From a virus: a stretch of 64,000 nucleotides of DNA. Position numbers and translations under genes: made by a program. The stretch is taken from positions 1 through 64,000 of the IMG/VR virus record IMGVR_UViG_3300025928_000005. One strand, 5' to 3'. This document shows, in pieces, positions 7,031 through 15,504 of the stretch (the first letter of the stretch is position 1; each line of letters opens with the position of its first letter). The notes beneath the pieces are model-generated. The model did not search any database, was not told the DNA's origin, and saw only the letters and a list, made by a program, of their open reading frames with translations.

Positions 7031-7045
7031 TCGCGTGGGTATGAT
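7017..7045 (+). promoter_or_regulatory. Promoter overlapping the terminator arm
   Basis: TGTCGA (7017-7022), 17 bases, TATGAT (7040-7045). The -35 part lies in the right arm of the preceding hairpin. The leader CAGGAACGAGAGGACGGAAC leads to GTG 7071. Likely drives the nucleotide-metabolism and polymerase operon. Confidence 0.55.
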
Positions 7046-7070
7046 CGAACCAGGAACGAGAGGACGGAAC

Positions 7071-7277
7071 GTGTCCGAGAGGACCGACCTCGAGGCCGCC
7101 GCGACGGTGTTCCTCGACCAGCTTCCCGAGAGCCGGGCGGAGGCCATGGCCTTCTGCTACGGGTACCTCGACCAGGTCGTCAAGGGCTTCATCAACGGCA
7201 GCTTCACCCTCAGTGACCTCACGCACAGCCGAGAGCTGCTCAACACCGTGCTTGACCTTCACCGTGACCGGAGGTAG
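7071..7277 (+). CDS. Hypothetical helical protein (68 aa)
   Basis: GTG 7071 just after the CAGGAAC-type leader. MSERTDLEAAATVFLDQLPE is followed by a helical domain with CYGYLDQVVKGF. No homology recognised. First gene of the operon that encodes nucleotide enzymes and the DNA polymerase. Confidence 0.6.
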   Translation: MSERTDLEAAATVFLDQLPESRAEAMAFCYGYLDQVVKGFINGSFTLSDLTHSRELLNTVLDLHRDRR

Positions 7278-7283
7278 CCGCAC

Positions 7284-8240
7284 TTGCTGATCACCATCGA
7301 GGGCCCCGACTGCGGCGGCAAGTCGACCCTCACCAGGCAACTGCTCGAGGCGGCTGAGGCCCGTGGCTGGCTCGGGCAGCGGGTCCACAAGGGGCCGCCC
7401 GCCCCGGACGTCGACCCGTTCACGGAGTACGAGACCGCCCTCGACGTCGAGCCCCTTCGCAGCCTCATCGATGGCTACGACACCCTCGTCGTCATGGACC
7501 GCTGGCACGTCGGCGAGGCGATCTACGGCCCGCTGTGGCGCGGCCACAGCCGCCTCACCCGCGCCGGCCTCGCGCACGTGGAGGCCGCCCTCGACGCCGT
7601 CGGGGCGATCCGCGTCATGTGCCTGACGCCCTACCACGAGCTGCAGGCCCGGTTCCTCACCCGCGGTGACGACCTCACCAAGCTCGACGAGCTCCCGCAC
7701 ATCCACGGCGCGTACCAGGACCACGCGGAGCTCTTCGACTACGTCGTCCTCACCGGCTTCGAGCCGCGGCAGGTCGCGGTCAACGGCCTGCTCGACATCG
7801 CCCGGAACCGCCGCAACCGCGCGCGGCTGATCACCAAGCTCAGTGATCGCACCTACATCGGCCAGCTCTGGCCCACCTACCTCATCGTCGGCGACGAGCG
7901 CAACGCCCGACCCCGACCCGACCTCACGCGCCCGTTCACCCCGGTCAACGGGTCCGGCTGCAGCACGTGGCTCTGGGACGCGGTCGTCGCCACCGGCTAC
8001 CACACCGAGGTTGGGGTCGTCAACGCCAACGAGAGCGGCGTCGCCCTGACCTACCTGTGGCGCGAGCTCGACGAGCCCCGCGTCGTAGCCCTCGGCAACC
8101 GCGCCGCCTCCAGGCTCTACGCCGCCGGCATCGAGCACCGCATCATCTACCACCCGCAGTACGCGAAGAGATTCCAACACAAGGACTTCGACGGCTACGT
8201 CGCGTCCCTCAAGGAGGCGATGCATGGAGTACGTGTCTGA
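7284..8240 (+). CDS. dNMP/thymidylate-kinase-like protein with extra C-terminal domain
   Basis: 318 residues. The N-terminal P-loop domain has Walker A GPDCGGKST at residues 7-15, VVMDRWHVGEAIYGP as the DR-containing nucleoside-binding segment, and a lid region with Arg/Asp pairs, matching thymidylate and phage dNMP kinases. From about residue 195 a second Rossmann-like domain (YLIVGDERN; VNANESG; VVALGNRAASRLY) resembles the uracil-DNA-glycosylase superfamily in layout, but its function is unclear. TTG start with GGAGG nine bases upstream; the gene overlaps the TS-fold gene by 17 bases. In context it probably phosphorylates the (modified) dCMP made by its neighbour, as T4 gp1 does; a plain dTMP kinase is the alternative. 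Confidence 0.7.
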   Translation: MLITIEGPDCGGKSTLTRQLLEAAEARGWLGQRVHKGPPAPDVDPFTEYETALDVEPLRSLIDGYDTLVVMDRWHVGEAIYGPLWRGHSRLTRAGLAHVEAALDAVGAIRVMCLTPYHELQARFLTRGDDLTKLDELPHIHGAYQDHAELFDYVVLTGFEPRQVAVNGLLDIARNRRNRARLITKLSDRTYIGQLWPTYLIVGDERNARPRPDLTRPFTPVNGSGCSTWLWDAVVATGYHTEVGVVNANESGVALTYLWRELDEPRVVALGNRAASRLYAAGIEHRIIYHPQYAKRFQHKDFDGYVASLKEAMHGVRV

Positions 8241-9147
8241 CCTCGGCTCCGAGGTCTACGTCAACCTGCTGCACGATCTGCTTCAGGCCCCGCGGGTCGC
8301 CCCCCGCAGCGTCGCCACGCGAGAGCTTCGCGACGTCACCCTGCGGATCGAGAACCCGGGTGAGGTTCACGTCCTGCGCACCATGCGCAAGCCCAACCTC
8401 AGGATCGCGGCCACCGAGGCGATGCACCTCATCGGCGGCCTCAGCAGCCTGCAGCAGCTCGACCGCGCCAGCGGCGGTCGGTTCAGCCAGTTCGCAAACG
8501 GCGGTCGCCTGCTCGGCGCCTACGGTCCTCGCACCTTCGAGCAGCTGCCTGCCGTGGCTAGCCTGCTCAGGCGCGACCCCAACACCCGGCAGGCGGTCGT
8601 CAGTCTCTGGACCGGCCGTGAGCACGACGCCGCGTCCCGGGACGTCCCCTGCACCACCACGCTGCAGTTCTTCCTGCGCGATGACCTGCTGCACCTGCGG
8701 GTCACCATGCGATCCAACGACGCGTGGCTCGGCGTGCCCTACGACCTCATGATGTTCAGCTGCCTGCAGCGAACGATGGCGTGCGCGCTCGGTGTGGAAC
8801 CCGGCGAGTACACTCACAGCGTCGGCTCCATGCATCTCTACGAGCGCGACCTCGACGCGGCGGACCTCGTCGCGCGCGACGACCACGATCTCGCCATCGC
8901 CAATCCCCACGTCACCGTGGGAATCCCGGTGCCTCTCTTCGACATTGAGCGTCGCTCCGTCGATGACCTCGCTGCCAACGCCACCGCGGTCTGCTTCCAC
9001 GACTGCCCCGACTGGGACCTCCTGCCGGCGCACGAGTGGCTCTACGACGTTGTGCCAATGCTCGACGATGACGAGTCTCTCTGCCTGTCCTGCCGCTACG
9101 TCACCACCGGTGACGTCTGCCTCACCTGCCACCGGGAGACGCCGTGA
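8224..9147 (+). CDS. dCMP hydroxymethylase/methylase-like enzyme (thymidylate synthase fold)
   Basis: 307-residue thymidylate-synthase-fold protein. The nucleophile is Cys143 in DVPCTTTLQF; phosphate-binding TMRSND is at 162-166; the nucleotide loop is WLGVPYD (168-174); HLY is at 204-206; Glu65 sits in the folate-site helix. The residue aligned with Asn177 of E. coli ThyA is Asp174. Asn to Asp at this place is the known determinant for dCMP instead of dUMP in T4 dCMP hydroxymethylase. The usual Cys-His pair is Cys-Thr. A C-terminal zinc ribbon (CLSC, CLTC) is extra. It should use methylene-tetrahydrofolate to make 5-hydroxymethyl- or 5-methyl-dCMP. It overlaps the kinase gene. Confidence 0.75.
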   Translation: MEYVSDLGSEVYVNLLHDLLQAPRVAPRSVATRELRDVTLRIENPGEVHVLRTMRKPNLRIAATEAMHLIGGLSSLQQLDRASGGRFSQFANGGRLLGAYGPRTFEQLPAVASLLRRDPNTRQAVVSLWTGREHDAASRDVPCTTTLQFFLRDDLLHLRVTMRSNDAWLGVPYDLMMFSCLQRTMACALGVEPGEYTHSVGSMHLYERDLDAADLVARDDHDLAIANPHVTVGIPVPLFDIERRSVDDLAANATAVCFHDCPDWDLLPAHEWLYDVVPMLDDDESLCLSCRYVTTGDVCLTCHRETP

Positions 9148-9425
9148 CCGATGACCAGACCGAGACCCGCGAGGACAAGCTGCGTGCCTTCGCCGCCGAC
9201 CTCCTGCTCGACGACGCCAGCAAGCTCGACTTCCTGACCGTCGTGGAGACCGCGCACGACCGGAAGCTGTTCCCGGACGGCTTCACCGACGAGGACGCCG
9301 AGTACGTGCACGACCTCGCGCTCCGCGCCACCCTGCGCGTCAGCTGGCCCGACCACGAGTACGTGTACGGCACGTCGTTCGACGATGACGAGACCGACGG
9401 TGACGACGACACTGCCGGCGAGTGA
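9144..9425 (+). CDS. Small acidic protein (93 aa)
   Basis: GTG 9144 overlaps the upstream stop. Highly acidic, ending in an Asp/Glu/Thr-rich tail (DDDETDGDDD), with a helical N-terminal half. Sandwiched between the TS-fold enzyme and the deaminase, so it may be a partner or a DNA-mimic-type protein; neither is proven. Confidence 0.6.
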   Translation: MTDDQTETREDKLRAFAADLLLDDASKLDFLTVVETAHDRKLFPDGFTDEDAEYVHDLALRATLRVSWPDHEYVYGTSFDDDETDGDDDTAGE

Positions 9426-9897
9426 CGGCCGCCCCGGCTGGGACCCCACCTGGCTCGCGGTCGCGCAGGTCATCGCGTACCGCAGCCGCTGCGACCGCGC
9501 CCAGGTGGGTGCCGTGATCGTGACCCGAGATAACCGGGTCGCGGCCATCTCCTACAACGGCCCGCCGCGGGGGCAGCGGCTCGTCGGGACCTGCGTCAAC
9601 TGGTGCCCACGGGCCCGCGGCGAGAACCTCAGCCCGTCCTACGACGAGTGCGCCACCGTTCACGCCGAGGCCAACGCGCTGCTGCGCGCCGACTTCACGG
9701 ACATCCGTGGCGGCACCATCTACGTCTCCAGCGCGTGCTGCCGGGGCTGCGCCAAGCTGATCGCCAACTCGGGGCTCACGCGCGTCGTGCACGTCGTCGG
9801 CCCCAATGACCTTCACCGCGACCCCGACGCGGTGGAGACCTACCTGCGAACCTGTGGCCTCACGGTCACGCGAGCCAACCGAGTGGAGGAGCTGTGA
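9400..9897 (+). CDS. dCMP deaminase
   Basis: Zinc-dependent cytidine/deoxycytidylate deaminase family. The signature VHAEANALL supplies the His ligand and catalytic Glu, and SSACCRGCAKLI supplies the two Cys ligands; the N-terminal strand is VGAVIVTRDNRVAA. It converts dCMP to dUMP, feeding thymidylate synthesis and competing for the same substrate as the TS-fold enzyme upstream. GTG 9400 is used; ATG 9385 is possible. Both overlap the preceding gene. Confidence 0.85.
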   Translation: MTTTLPASDGRPGWDPTWLAVAQVIAYRSRCDRAQVGAVIVTRDNRVAAISYNGPPRGQRLVGTCVNWCPRARGENLSPSYDECATVHAEANALLRADFTDIRGGTIYVSSACCRGCAKLIANSGLTRVVHVVGPNDLHRDPDAVETYLRTCGLTVTRANRVEEL

Positions 9898-10118
9898 TTA
9901 AGCCATCGCCCAGCGAGCGAGCCGTGCCGATCGTGGGGCAGCTGCTTGATCAGTTCGAGGAGCGTCATCGGGGAACCTTGCCCGATCGCCTCGACTGCGG
10001 CTGTGAGTGGCGGGTGCTTGTTGCGAAGCTCCTGTTCGACGCGTGGGCTCACGGCTACGCTGAAGGCTTCGCCAACCAGGACGGGCTCACCGAGACCGGA
10101 ATCGAGAGGACCACGTGA
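9894..10118 (+). CDS. Hypothetical protein (74 aa)
   Basis: GTG 9894 overlaps the deaminase stop, and its own TGA overlaps the polymerase start, so it is translationally coupled on both sides. Contains CGCEW and an aromatic helical stretch (LLFDAWAHGYAEGFAN). No recognised function; perhaps a polymerase-associated factor because of the coupling. Confidence 0.6.
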   Translation: MIKPSPSERAVPIVGQLLDQFEERHRGTLPDRLDCGCEWRVLVAKLLFDAWAHGYAEGFANQDGLTETGIERTT

Positions 10119-11989
10119 GCGACCTCGAGGTCTATCAGCCACCCGCGGTAGTGCCGGCGGTCGTCACGGAGGCCGCGGTCGCGGTCCCCGAGCGCTCCCC
10201 CGCGCGGGTTGAGAGCTCACCGCTCGCCAACGTGCGGCTCAAGCTCGTGGAGACCCTCGACGACGCGCTCGAGTTCGCGACCTGGCTTGGTGAGCGCCGG
10301 CAGGTCCTCGCGTTCGACACCGAGACCGGCGGCCTCAACCACCACGTCGACAACCTTCGGCTCATCCAGGTGGGGGACCGTGACACCGGGTGGGCGATCC
10401 CGTGGCCGCTGTGGGGCGGCCTCGCGCGCGACAAGCTGAACGGCTACGAGGAGCCCAACGTCGCTCACCACCGCAAGTTCGACCACGGCTTCCTCAAGCA
10501 CCGTGGCGGCATCGACATCCCGTGGGCCAACGGCCACGACACGATGACCCTGCTCGCCGTCCGTGACCCCACGCTGCCCAAGGGCCTCAAGCCCGCGTCC
10601 GCCCGGCTCATCGACAAGCGAGCCACCGCCGGCGAGAAACTTCTCCATGACGGCATGAAGCAGAACGGCTGGACGTGGGCCACCGTTCCCTACAACTTCC
10701 CGCCGTACTGGGCGTACGGCGCGCTCGACCCGGTTCTCACCGCTCACCTGTTCGATGCCACGTACCCGGTCCCCGAGCGGTCCCAGCCGATCTACGAGCT
10801 CGAGCTCGCCACCTCTCGCATCTGCGGGGAGATGTCGCACCGCGGTATCATGATCGACCGGGGGTACGTCAACGACGCCATCAAGCGGCTCAAGGTCTAC
10901 ACCGGTGACACCCGCGCCTGGCTCAAGGAGAACTTCAACGTCACGAGCCTCCTGTCGGCCAAGCAGCTCGCGGCCGGCTTCGCCAAGGCCGGTCTCACCA
11001 TCACCAAGACCACGCCCAGCGGGCAACCCAAGCTCGACAAGGAGACCCTCGAGGCGATCGTCGCCTACGAGGGCGTCCCCGAGGCCGCCCGACAGCTCGC
11101 CAAGACGGTCATCGACGCCAGGCACGCGGAGAAGGTCATCGGCAGCTACCTCGAGAAGTTCCTCGAGCTCTGCGACGCCAATGACGTCGTGCACCCTCAG
11201 ATCAACACGATGCAGGCCCGAACCGGACGCATGTCCGTCACCGAGCCCGCCCTGCAGACCCTGCACCGCGACGACAAGATCGTGCGCGGCTCGTTCATCC
11301 CCCGCCCCGGCATGGCCCTCATCACGTGCGACTTCAGCCAGATCGAGATGCGCCTGGCGGCCGCGGTCAGCGCCGACGAGGGCCTCATCGCCGCCTTCCA
11401 CGAGGCCGACAACGGCGGTCGTGACTTCTACTCCGCGATCGCCAGTGAGCTCTTCCGCGAGGAGGTCGACAAGAAGGATCCCCGCCGGCAGGCCGTCAAG
11501 ACCATGTCCTACGCCAAGCTCTATGGGGCCAGTGTCGCCACCATGGCCCGCTCCATCGGCCTTCCCGTGGAGCAGGTCAAGCCCATCCACGACGCGTTCA
11601 ACGAGCGGTTTCCCGGTCTGGAGAAGATGGCCAAGGGCATCTACCGGGAGGCCGCCGCGGAGAAGCGCGCCCACGGCAAGCCCGCCACGTGGACGAGCAT
11701 GGGCCGCTACCTGCCCGCCGACAGCGGCCGCGACTTCGCGCTCCTCAACTACCGCCTCCAGGCGGAGGCCGCGGACGCCCTGAAGCGCTCCATCGTGGCC
11801 TGCTCCAACGGCGGCTTCGACGACGCCATGCTGTTGCCGGTGCACGACGAGATCATCTTCGAGGTGCCGCTCGCCGACGCCGAGGACGCCAAGCGCCAGG
11901 TCATCGACCTGATGACCGACCGCGACACGTACGCCGTGCCGCTCACGTGCGACGCCGCGATCCTCACCGAGCGGTGGAAGAAGACCTGA
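10115..11989 (+). CDS. polA: Family A DNA polymerase I (exo+ pol)
   Basis: 624 residues. The 3'-5' exonuclease domain starts with LAFDTETGG (Asp68, Glu70), then HHRKFD and YGALDPV (exo III). The polymerase domain has motif A ITCDFSQIEMR (Asp406), motif B KTMSYAKLYG and motif C VHDEI (His577-Asp578-Glu579). There is no 5'-nuclease domain. In motif B, Tyr466 occupies the place of Phe762 of E. coli Pol I, as in T7 polymerase. This is the replicative polymerase; it must accept modified dCTP if the upstream pathway works as inferred. GTG start overlaps the upstream stop. Confidence 0.93.
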   Translation: MSDLEVYQPPAVVPAVVTEAAVAVPERSPARVESSPLANVRLKLVETLDDALEFATWLGERRQVLAFDTETGGLNHHVDNLRLIQVGDRDTGWAIPWPLWGGLARDKLNGYEEPNVAHHRKFDHGFLKHRGGIDIPWANGHDTMTLLAVRDPTLPKGLKPASARLIDKRATAGEKLLHDGMKQNGWTWATVPYNFPPYWAYGALDPVLTAHLFDATYPVPERSQPIYELELATSRICGEMSHRGIMIDRGYVNDAIKRLKVYTGDTRAWLKENFNVTSLLSAKQLAAGFAKAGLTITKTTPSGQPKLDKETLEAIVAYEGVPEAARQLAKTVIDARHAEKVIGSYLEKFLELCDANDVVHPQINTMQARTGRMSVTEPALQTLHRDDKIVRGSFIPRPGMALITCDFSQIEMRLAAAVSADEGLIAAFHEADNGGRDFYSAIASELFREEVDKKDPRRQAVKTMSYAKLYGASVATMARSIGLPVEQVKPIHDAFNERFPGLEKMAKGIYREAAAEKRAHGKPATWTSMGRYLPADSGRDFALLNYRLQAEAADALKRSIVACSNGGFDDAMLLPVHDEIIFEVPLADAEDAKRQVIDLMTDRDTYAVPLTCDAAILTERWKKT

Positions 11990-11998
11990 CCAACTGGG

Positions 11999-12027
11999 TT
12001 TACAAATGATCACCCACCTGATAGGGT
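11999..12027 (+). promoter_or_regulatory. Promoter, TTTACA-17-TAGGGT
   Basis: TTTACA 11999-12004, 17 bases ending TGA, TAGGGT 12022-12027, then GCAGGAACAGATCGAACGG and a GGAGGAAGG ribosome site before TTG 12060. It begins the recombination/helicase unit right after the polymerase stop. Confidence 0.8.
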
Positions 12028-12059
12028 GATCGCAGGAACAGATCGAACGGAGGAAGGTT

Positions 12060-12572
12060 TTGGCACGCGCCACCTTGAACACCGACACGCTGCTGAACCT
12101 CTGCTACGACGGCACCGACACTGAGCGGGTCATCTGGGTCGACCCCGGCGAGTCCACCGGCTGGGCGCTCTGGGGTGCCGACGGCTCGTTCGCCAGCGGC
12201 CAGGACGAGGCCTACGTCGTCGAGAACGGCATCTATGCCGCCCTGATGGGGTCCGCCTGGCGCTACCAGGTCGGGTGGGAGCAGTACCTCATCACCGGCA
12301 GCCGCGTCAGGCACGACGGCAGCGCCCTGCGGGTGATCGGCTTCCTCGAGTGGGTCACGCGCTACACCGAGACGAGGCGGCTCAAGCCGATGCCCAGCTC
12401 GGCCCGCAACCTCGGGCAGGACGGGGACAAGCTCAGGGTCCTCGGCTGGCACGCACCGGGTCGGAGGGACGCCAACGCGGCCGCGGCTCACCTGCTCGCG
12501 CACCTGCTGCGCGACAACCTGCTGCCGAGCCCGCTGCTGCGGAAGCTCGCGGACTGGGGCCTCAGTGGCTAG
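12060..12572 (+). CDS. RuvC-like Holliday junction resolvase
   Basis: 170-residue RNase H-fold nuclease. VIWVDPGESTGWALW gives the first catalytic Asp (28) in the DPG-stG motif, WEQYL gives Glu74, and RRDANAAAAHLLAH gives the C-terminal Asp137 followed by the usual helix. This layout is that of phage RuvC-type resolvases, which cut branched DNA before packaging or during recombination. TTG start with a strong GGAGGAAGG site. Confidence 0.8.
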   Translation: MARATLNTDTLLNLCYDGTDTERVIWVDPGESTGWALWGADGSFASGQDEAYVVENGIYAALMGSAWRYQVGWEQYLITGSRVRHDGSALRVIGFLEWVTRYTETRRLKPMPSSARNLGQDGDKLRVLGWHAPGRRDANAAAAHLLAHLLRDNLLPSPLLRKLADWGLSG

Positions 12573-14385
12573 GGCCCACGTCGACCGCGACCTCAACCGC
12601 ATCGTCGTCAAGGCGAGCCTCTCCGACAAGGACCGGCTCGCGGTCATCCCGGGAAGCGCCTGGCACAAGGCCACCGACACGTGGCGACTGCCGCTCACGT
12701 GGGCGGCCTGCCTGCAGCTCCGCGGCGTCTTCAGGGGTGATCTCGAGCTCGACGAGTCCCTGGTCAGCTGGGCCTGGGAGTTCCGCCAGCACTTCCTGCA
12801 GCCCGTGGAGCACGTTCGGGAGGCGATGAGCCTCGAACCCAACGACCACCCCCTCGCCACCATCGACCTCGCGATCGACCGCGTGGAGGACGGTCGCGAG
12901 CTGGTCCTCAAGCCCTTCCAGCGAGCCGGCGTGGCGTACCTCACGCTCGCGGGCCGCGCCGGCCTCTACGACGAGATGGGAACCGGCAAGACCGTGCAGC
13001 TGATCCGCACCCTGCAAGTTCTCGAGGAGCTCGACCGGCAGCCGTTCCCGGCGCTCGTGGTCTGCCCCAACAGCCTCAAGAACACGGTGTGGCTGCGGGA
13101 GCTCGCGGACTGGGCCCCCGAGCTCAGCGTCATGATCGTGGAGGGGTCCATGGCCAAGCGCCGCGAGCAGCTCGCCACCCCCGCCGACGTCTACGTCATC
13201 AACTACGACCTGCTCAAGCTGCACTCGCGGCTCGCCCCCTACGGGTCGGTGCGGCTCACCGAGGCGCAGAAGACCCCCAAGGAGCTCAACGCCCTCGGCC
13301 ACCGCACCGTCATCTTCGACGAGGCGCACCGACTCTGCCACGTCGGCGGCAAGGTCATCACCAACGAGGACGGCACGCGCACCACGGTTCCCTCCTCGCA
13401 GCAGACCCTCGCCGCGTTCGCCGTGGCCCACCAGGCAGATCACCGGTTCGTGCTCACCGGCACCCCCGTGAACGACCACGTCGGTGACCTGTGGGGCCTC
13501 CTGCACGCGGTGCTGCCCGACTGGTTTCCGACCCGGACCAAGTACCTCGACCGCTACGCGGAGAAGTCCTACGGCCTGTGGGGCGGCGCCGAGATCATCG
13601 GCCTCAACCCGGCGCACGAGCCCGAGTTTCGCGCCGTGACGACGCCGCTGTACCGGCGCGTGTTGAAGCGAGCCGCCCTGCCACAGCTGCCGCCCAAGCT
13701 GCCCACCGTCTACCGCGAGACGCCCATGGGCACCAAGCAGACCCGGGCGTACCGACAGATGGAGCTCACCATGCTCGCGGACCTCAACGAGATCCTCGTC
13801 GCGAAGTCCACGATCGAGCAGTTCACGCGGCTGCTGCAGTTCGCGGCCGCCTCCGCGGAGGTCGACGAGGACGGCAAGGTCAGGCTCACCGGCGCATCAC
13901 CCAAGGTCGACGACCTCGTCGACCTCCTCGGTGAGCTCGACCCGAAGCCCCTCGTCGTGGCCGCCGAGTCCCGGCAGCTCATCGAGCTCGCGGCGGAGCG
14001 CCTCAAGAAAGAGAAGATCAGCCACGGCCTCGTGACCGGCGCGTTGTCCCCGTTCGAGCGCGGCGAGAACGTGCGGCGCTTCCAAGAGGGCCGGCTGCGG
14101 GTGATCCTCCTCACGCTCGGTGCCGGGGCAGAGGGCCTGACCCTCACCCGCGCGGACACGATGCTGTTCATGCAGCGGTCCTTCAGCCCGCTCAAGAACA
14201 CGCAGGGTGAGGACCGGATCTACCGCATCGGCTCCGAGATCCACGAGCGCATCCAGATCGTGGAGCAGATCGCGCCCAACACGGTGGAGGAGCGTCGCCG
14301 CGACGTCCTCACCCGGAAGGGCGTCCGCATCGAGGACGTCCTGCAAGACGCCGCGGCCCTGCGCCGCATGCTGGGAGGCAGCTGA
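12565..14385 (+). CDS. SNF2-family DNA helicase/translocase
   Basis: 606 residues with a complete SF2 SNF2 set: motif I DEMGTGKT near residue 136, motif II DEAH, motif III LTGTPVND, then in the second lobe LTLGAGAEGLTLT (motif V) and GEDRIYRIG (motif VI). The N-terminal 90 residues resemble the small HARP-like or strand-rich domain seen in phage SNF2 proteins. Such phage helicases act in replication fork remodelling or recombination. GTG start overlaps the resolvase stop, so the two are coupled. Confidence 0.9.
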   Translation: MARAHVDRDLNRIVVKASLSDKDRLAVIPGSAWHKATDTWRLPLTWAACLQLRGVFRGDLELDESLVSWAWEFRQHFLQPVEHVREAMSLEPNDHPLATIDLAIDRVEDGRELVLKPFQRAGVAYLTLAGRAGLYDEMGTGKTVQLIRTLQVLEELDRQPFPALVVCPNSLKNTVWLRELADWAPELSVMIVEGSMAKRREQLATPADVYVINYDLLKLHSRLAPYGSVRLTEAQKTPKELNALGHRTVIFDEAHRLCHVGGKVITNEDGTRTTVPSSQQTLAAFAVAHQADHRFVLTGTPVNDHVGDLWGLLHAVLPDWFPTRTKYLDRYAEKSYGLWGGAEIIGLNPAHEPEFRAVTTPLYRRVLKRAALPQLPPKLPTVYRETPMGTKQTRAYRQMELTMLADLNEILVAKSTIEQFTRLLQFAAASAEVDEDGKVRLTGASPKVDDLVDLLGELDPKPLVVAAESRQLIELAAERLKKEKISHGLVTGALSPFERGENVRRFQEGRLRVILLTLGAGAEGLTLTRADTMLFMQRSFSPLKNTQGEDRIYRIGSEIHERIQIVEQIAPNTVEERRRDVLTRKGVRIEDVLQDAAALRRMLGGS

Positions 14386-14555
14386 TGCCGGTGCACGCGA
14401 CCACGGTTCGAGTGCGAACGCGCTGGCGCTGGTGGACCATCGGTGACGTGACCGCCTGGCGGGTCACGCAGAACGGTGACCTCGTCATCACGCGGCGGGA
14501 CCTGAGCACGGTCCTGTTCGCGGTCCGTCGCTGGCGACACGCTTGGGAGGCCTAG
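14385..14555 (+). CDS. Small Trp/Arg-rich protein (56 aa)
   Basis: ATG 14385 overlaps the helicase TGA by one base and the gene ends two bases before the nuclease start. MPVHATTVRVRTRWRWWTIG is followed by two short strands and a basic Trp helix. Not recognised. The tight packing and high third-position GC support a real gene. Confidence 0.6.
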   Translation: MPVHATTVRVRTRWRWWTIGDVTAWRVTQNGDLVITRRDLSTVLFAVRRWRHAWEA

Positions 14556-14557
14556 CC

Positions 14558-15499
14558 GTGAGGGAGATCAGCAACAGTGAGATGCAGTCGTTTCAGCGGT
14601 GCCGCCGGCACTGGGCGCTCAGCTACCACTGGCAGTGGCAGCCCCGCGCCGTGGACACGTCACCCGTGGGCGTGGCCATCCTCGGCACGCGGATCCACCT
14701 CGCCCTCGAGGCCTGGTACGGCCACGGCATCGACCCGATCGAGGCCCTGTCCTGGCTCTACGAGGTGGCTGCCCTCGAGCGGCCCGACTTCGCCGTCGAC
14801 CTCAGCAAGGAGCTCGATCTCGCCAAGGCGATGGTGGAGGGCTACGTCCAGTGGCTCGACGAGGAGGGCGTCGACGTCAGCCTCGAGACCGTGGACGTGG
14901 AGCGCGAGCTCAAGCACCAGGTCGGCACCTATCTCGGCCCCGTCGTGCTCCGGGCCAAGCTCGACCGGCTCGTGCGCCGCCGCACCGACGGCGCGCTCCT
15001 GCTCGTCGACTACAAGACCGTCGGCTCACTGAGCAAGGCCGACCGGCTCGTGCTCGACCAGCAGATGCGGTTCTACGCCATGCTGCTCGCGCTGCGGTTC
15101 CCGGAGCACCGTGTCGACGGCGCGCTGTACACCATGCTCAAGCGATCCAAGCGCACCGTCCGCGCCACGCCCCCGTTCTACCAGCAGGTGGAGATCAGCT
15201 ACAACCGGCACGACCTCAACTCCACGTACCAGCGCGTCACCGCCGTCGCCGGCGCGATCCTCGAGGCGCACCTGCGGCTTAACGACGGGGACGACCACCA
15301 CGCCATCGTCTACCCCACGGCCACCGACTACTGTGACTGGGGCTGCCCGTTCAGTCGGGTCTGCCCGCTCATGGACGACGGCAGCCGGTGGGAGGCCGCG
15401 CTTCAGGCGAACTTCGACCGAGGGGATCCCTATTCATACTACGAGCGCAGTACTATTCAGGAACTGGTAGCGGACCTGGGAGAGGCAAAGGAGAGCTAG
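14558..15499 (+). CDS. Cas4/RecB-type PD-(D/E)XK exonuclease
   Basis: 313 residues. GTRIHLALE provides the motif I His, LRAKLDRLV the Asp and LLVDYKT the Asp-x-Lys of the nuclease core. One Cys near the N-terminus (RCRRHW) and three near the C-terminus (YCDWGCPFSRVC) form the expected 4Fe-4S cluster of Cas4/AddB-like enzymes. With the Sak4-like ATPase and DUF669-like protein downstream it makes a recombination module. GTG 14558 with GGGAGG seven bases upstream. Confidence 0.88.
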   Translation: MREISNSEMQSFQRCRRHWALSYHWQWQPRAVDTSPVGVAILGTRIHLALEAWYGHGIDPIEALSWLYEVAALERPDFAVDLSKELDLAKAMVEGYVQWLDEEGVDVSLETVDVERELKHQVGTYLGPVVLRAKLDRLVRRRTDGALLLVDYKTVGSLSKADRLVLDQQMRFYAMLLALRFPEHRVDGALYTMLKRSKRTVRATPPFYQQVEISYNRHDLNSTYQRVTAVAGAILEAHLRLNDGDDHHAIVYPTATDYCDWGCPFSRVCPLMDDGSRWEAALQANFDRGDPYSYYERSTIQELVADLGEAKES

Positions 15500-15504
15500 A
15501 CGAG

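Noticed and set aside
8224-9147. Simple call as thymidylate synthase (ThyA)
   Set aside because: The Asn that selects dUMP is Asp here and the Cys-His pair is changed, so a dCMP-specific enzyme fits better; the ThyA call remains only as a fallback.
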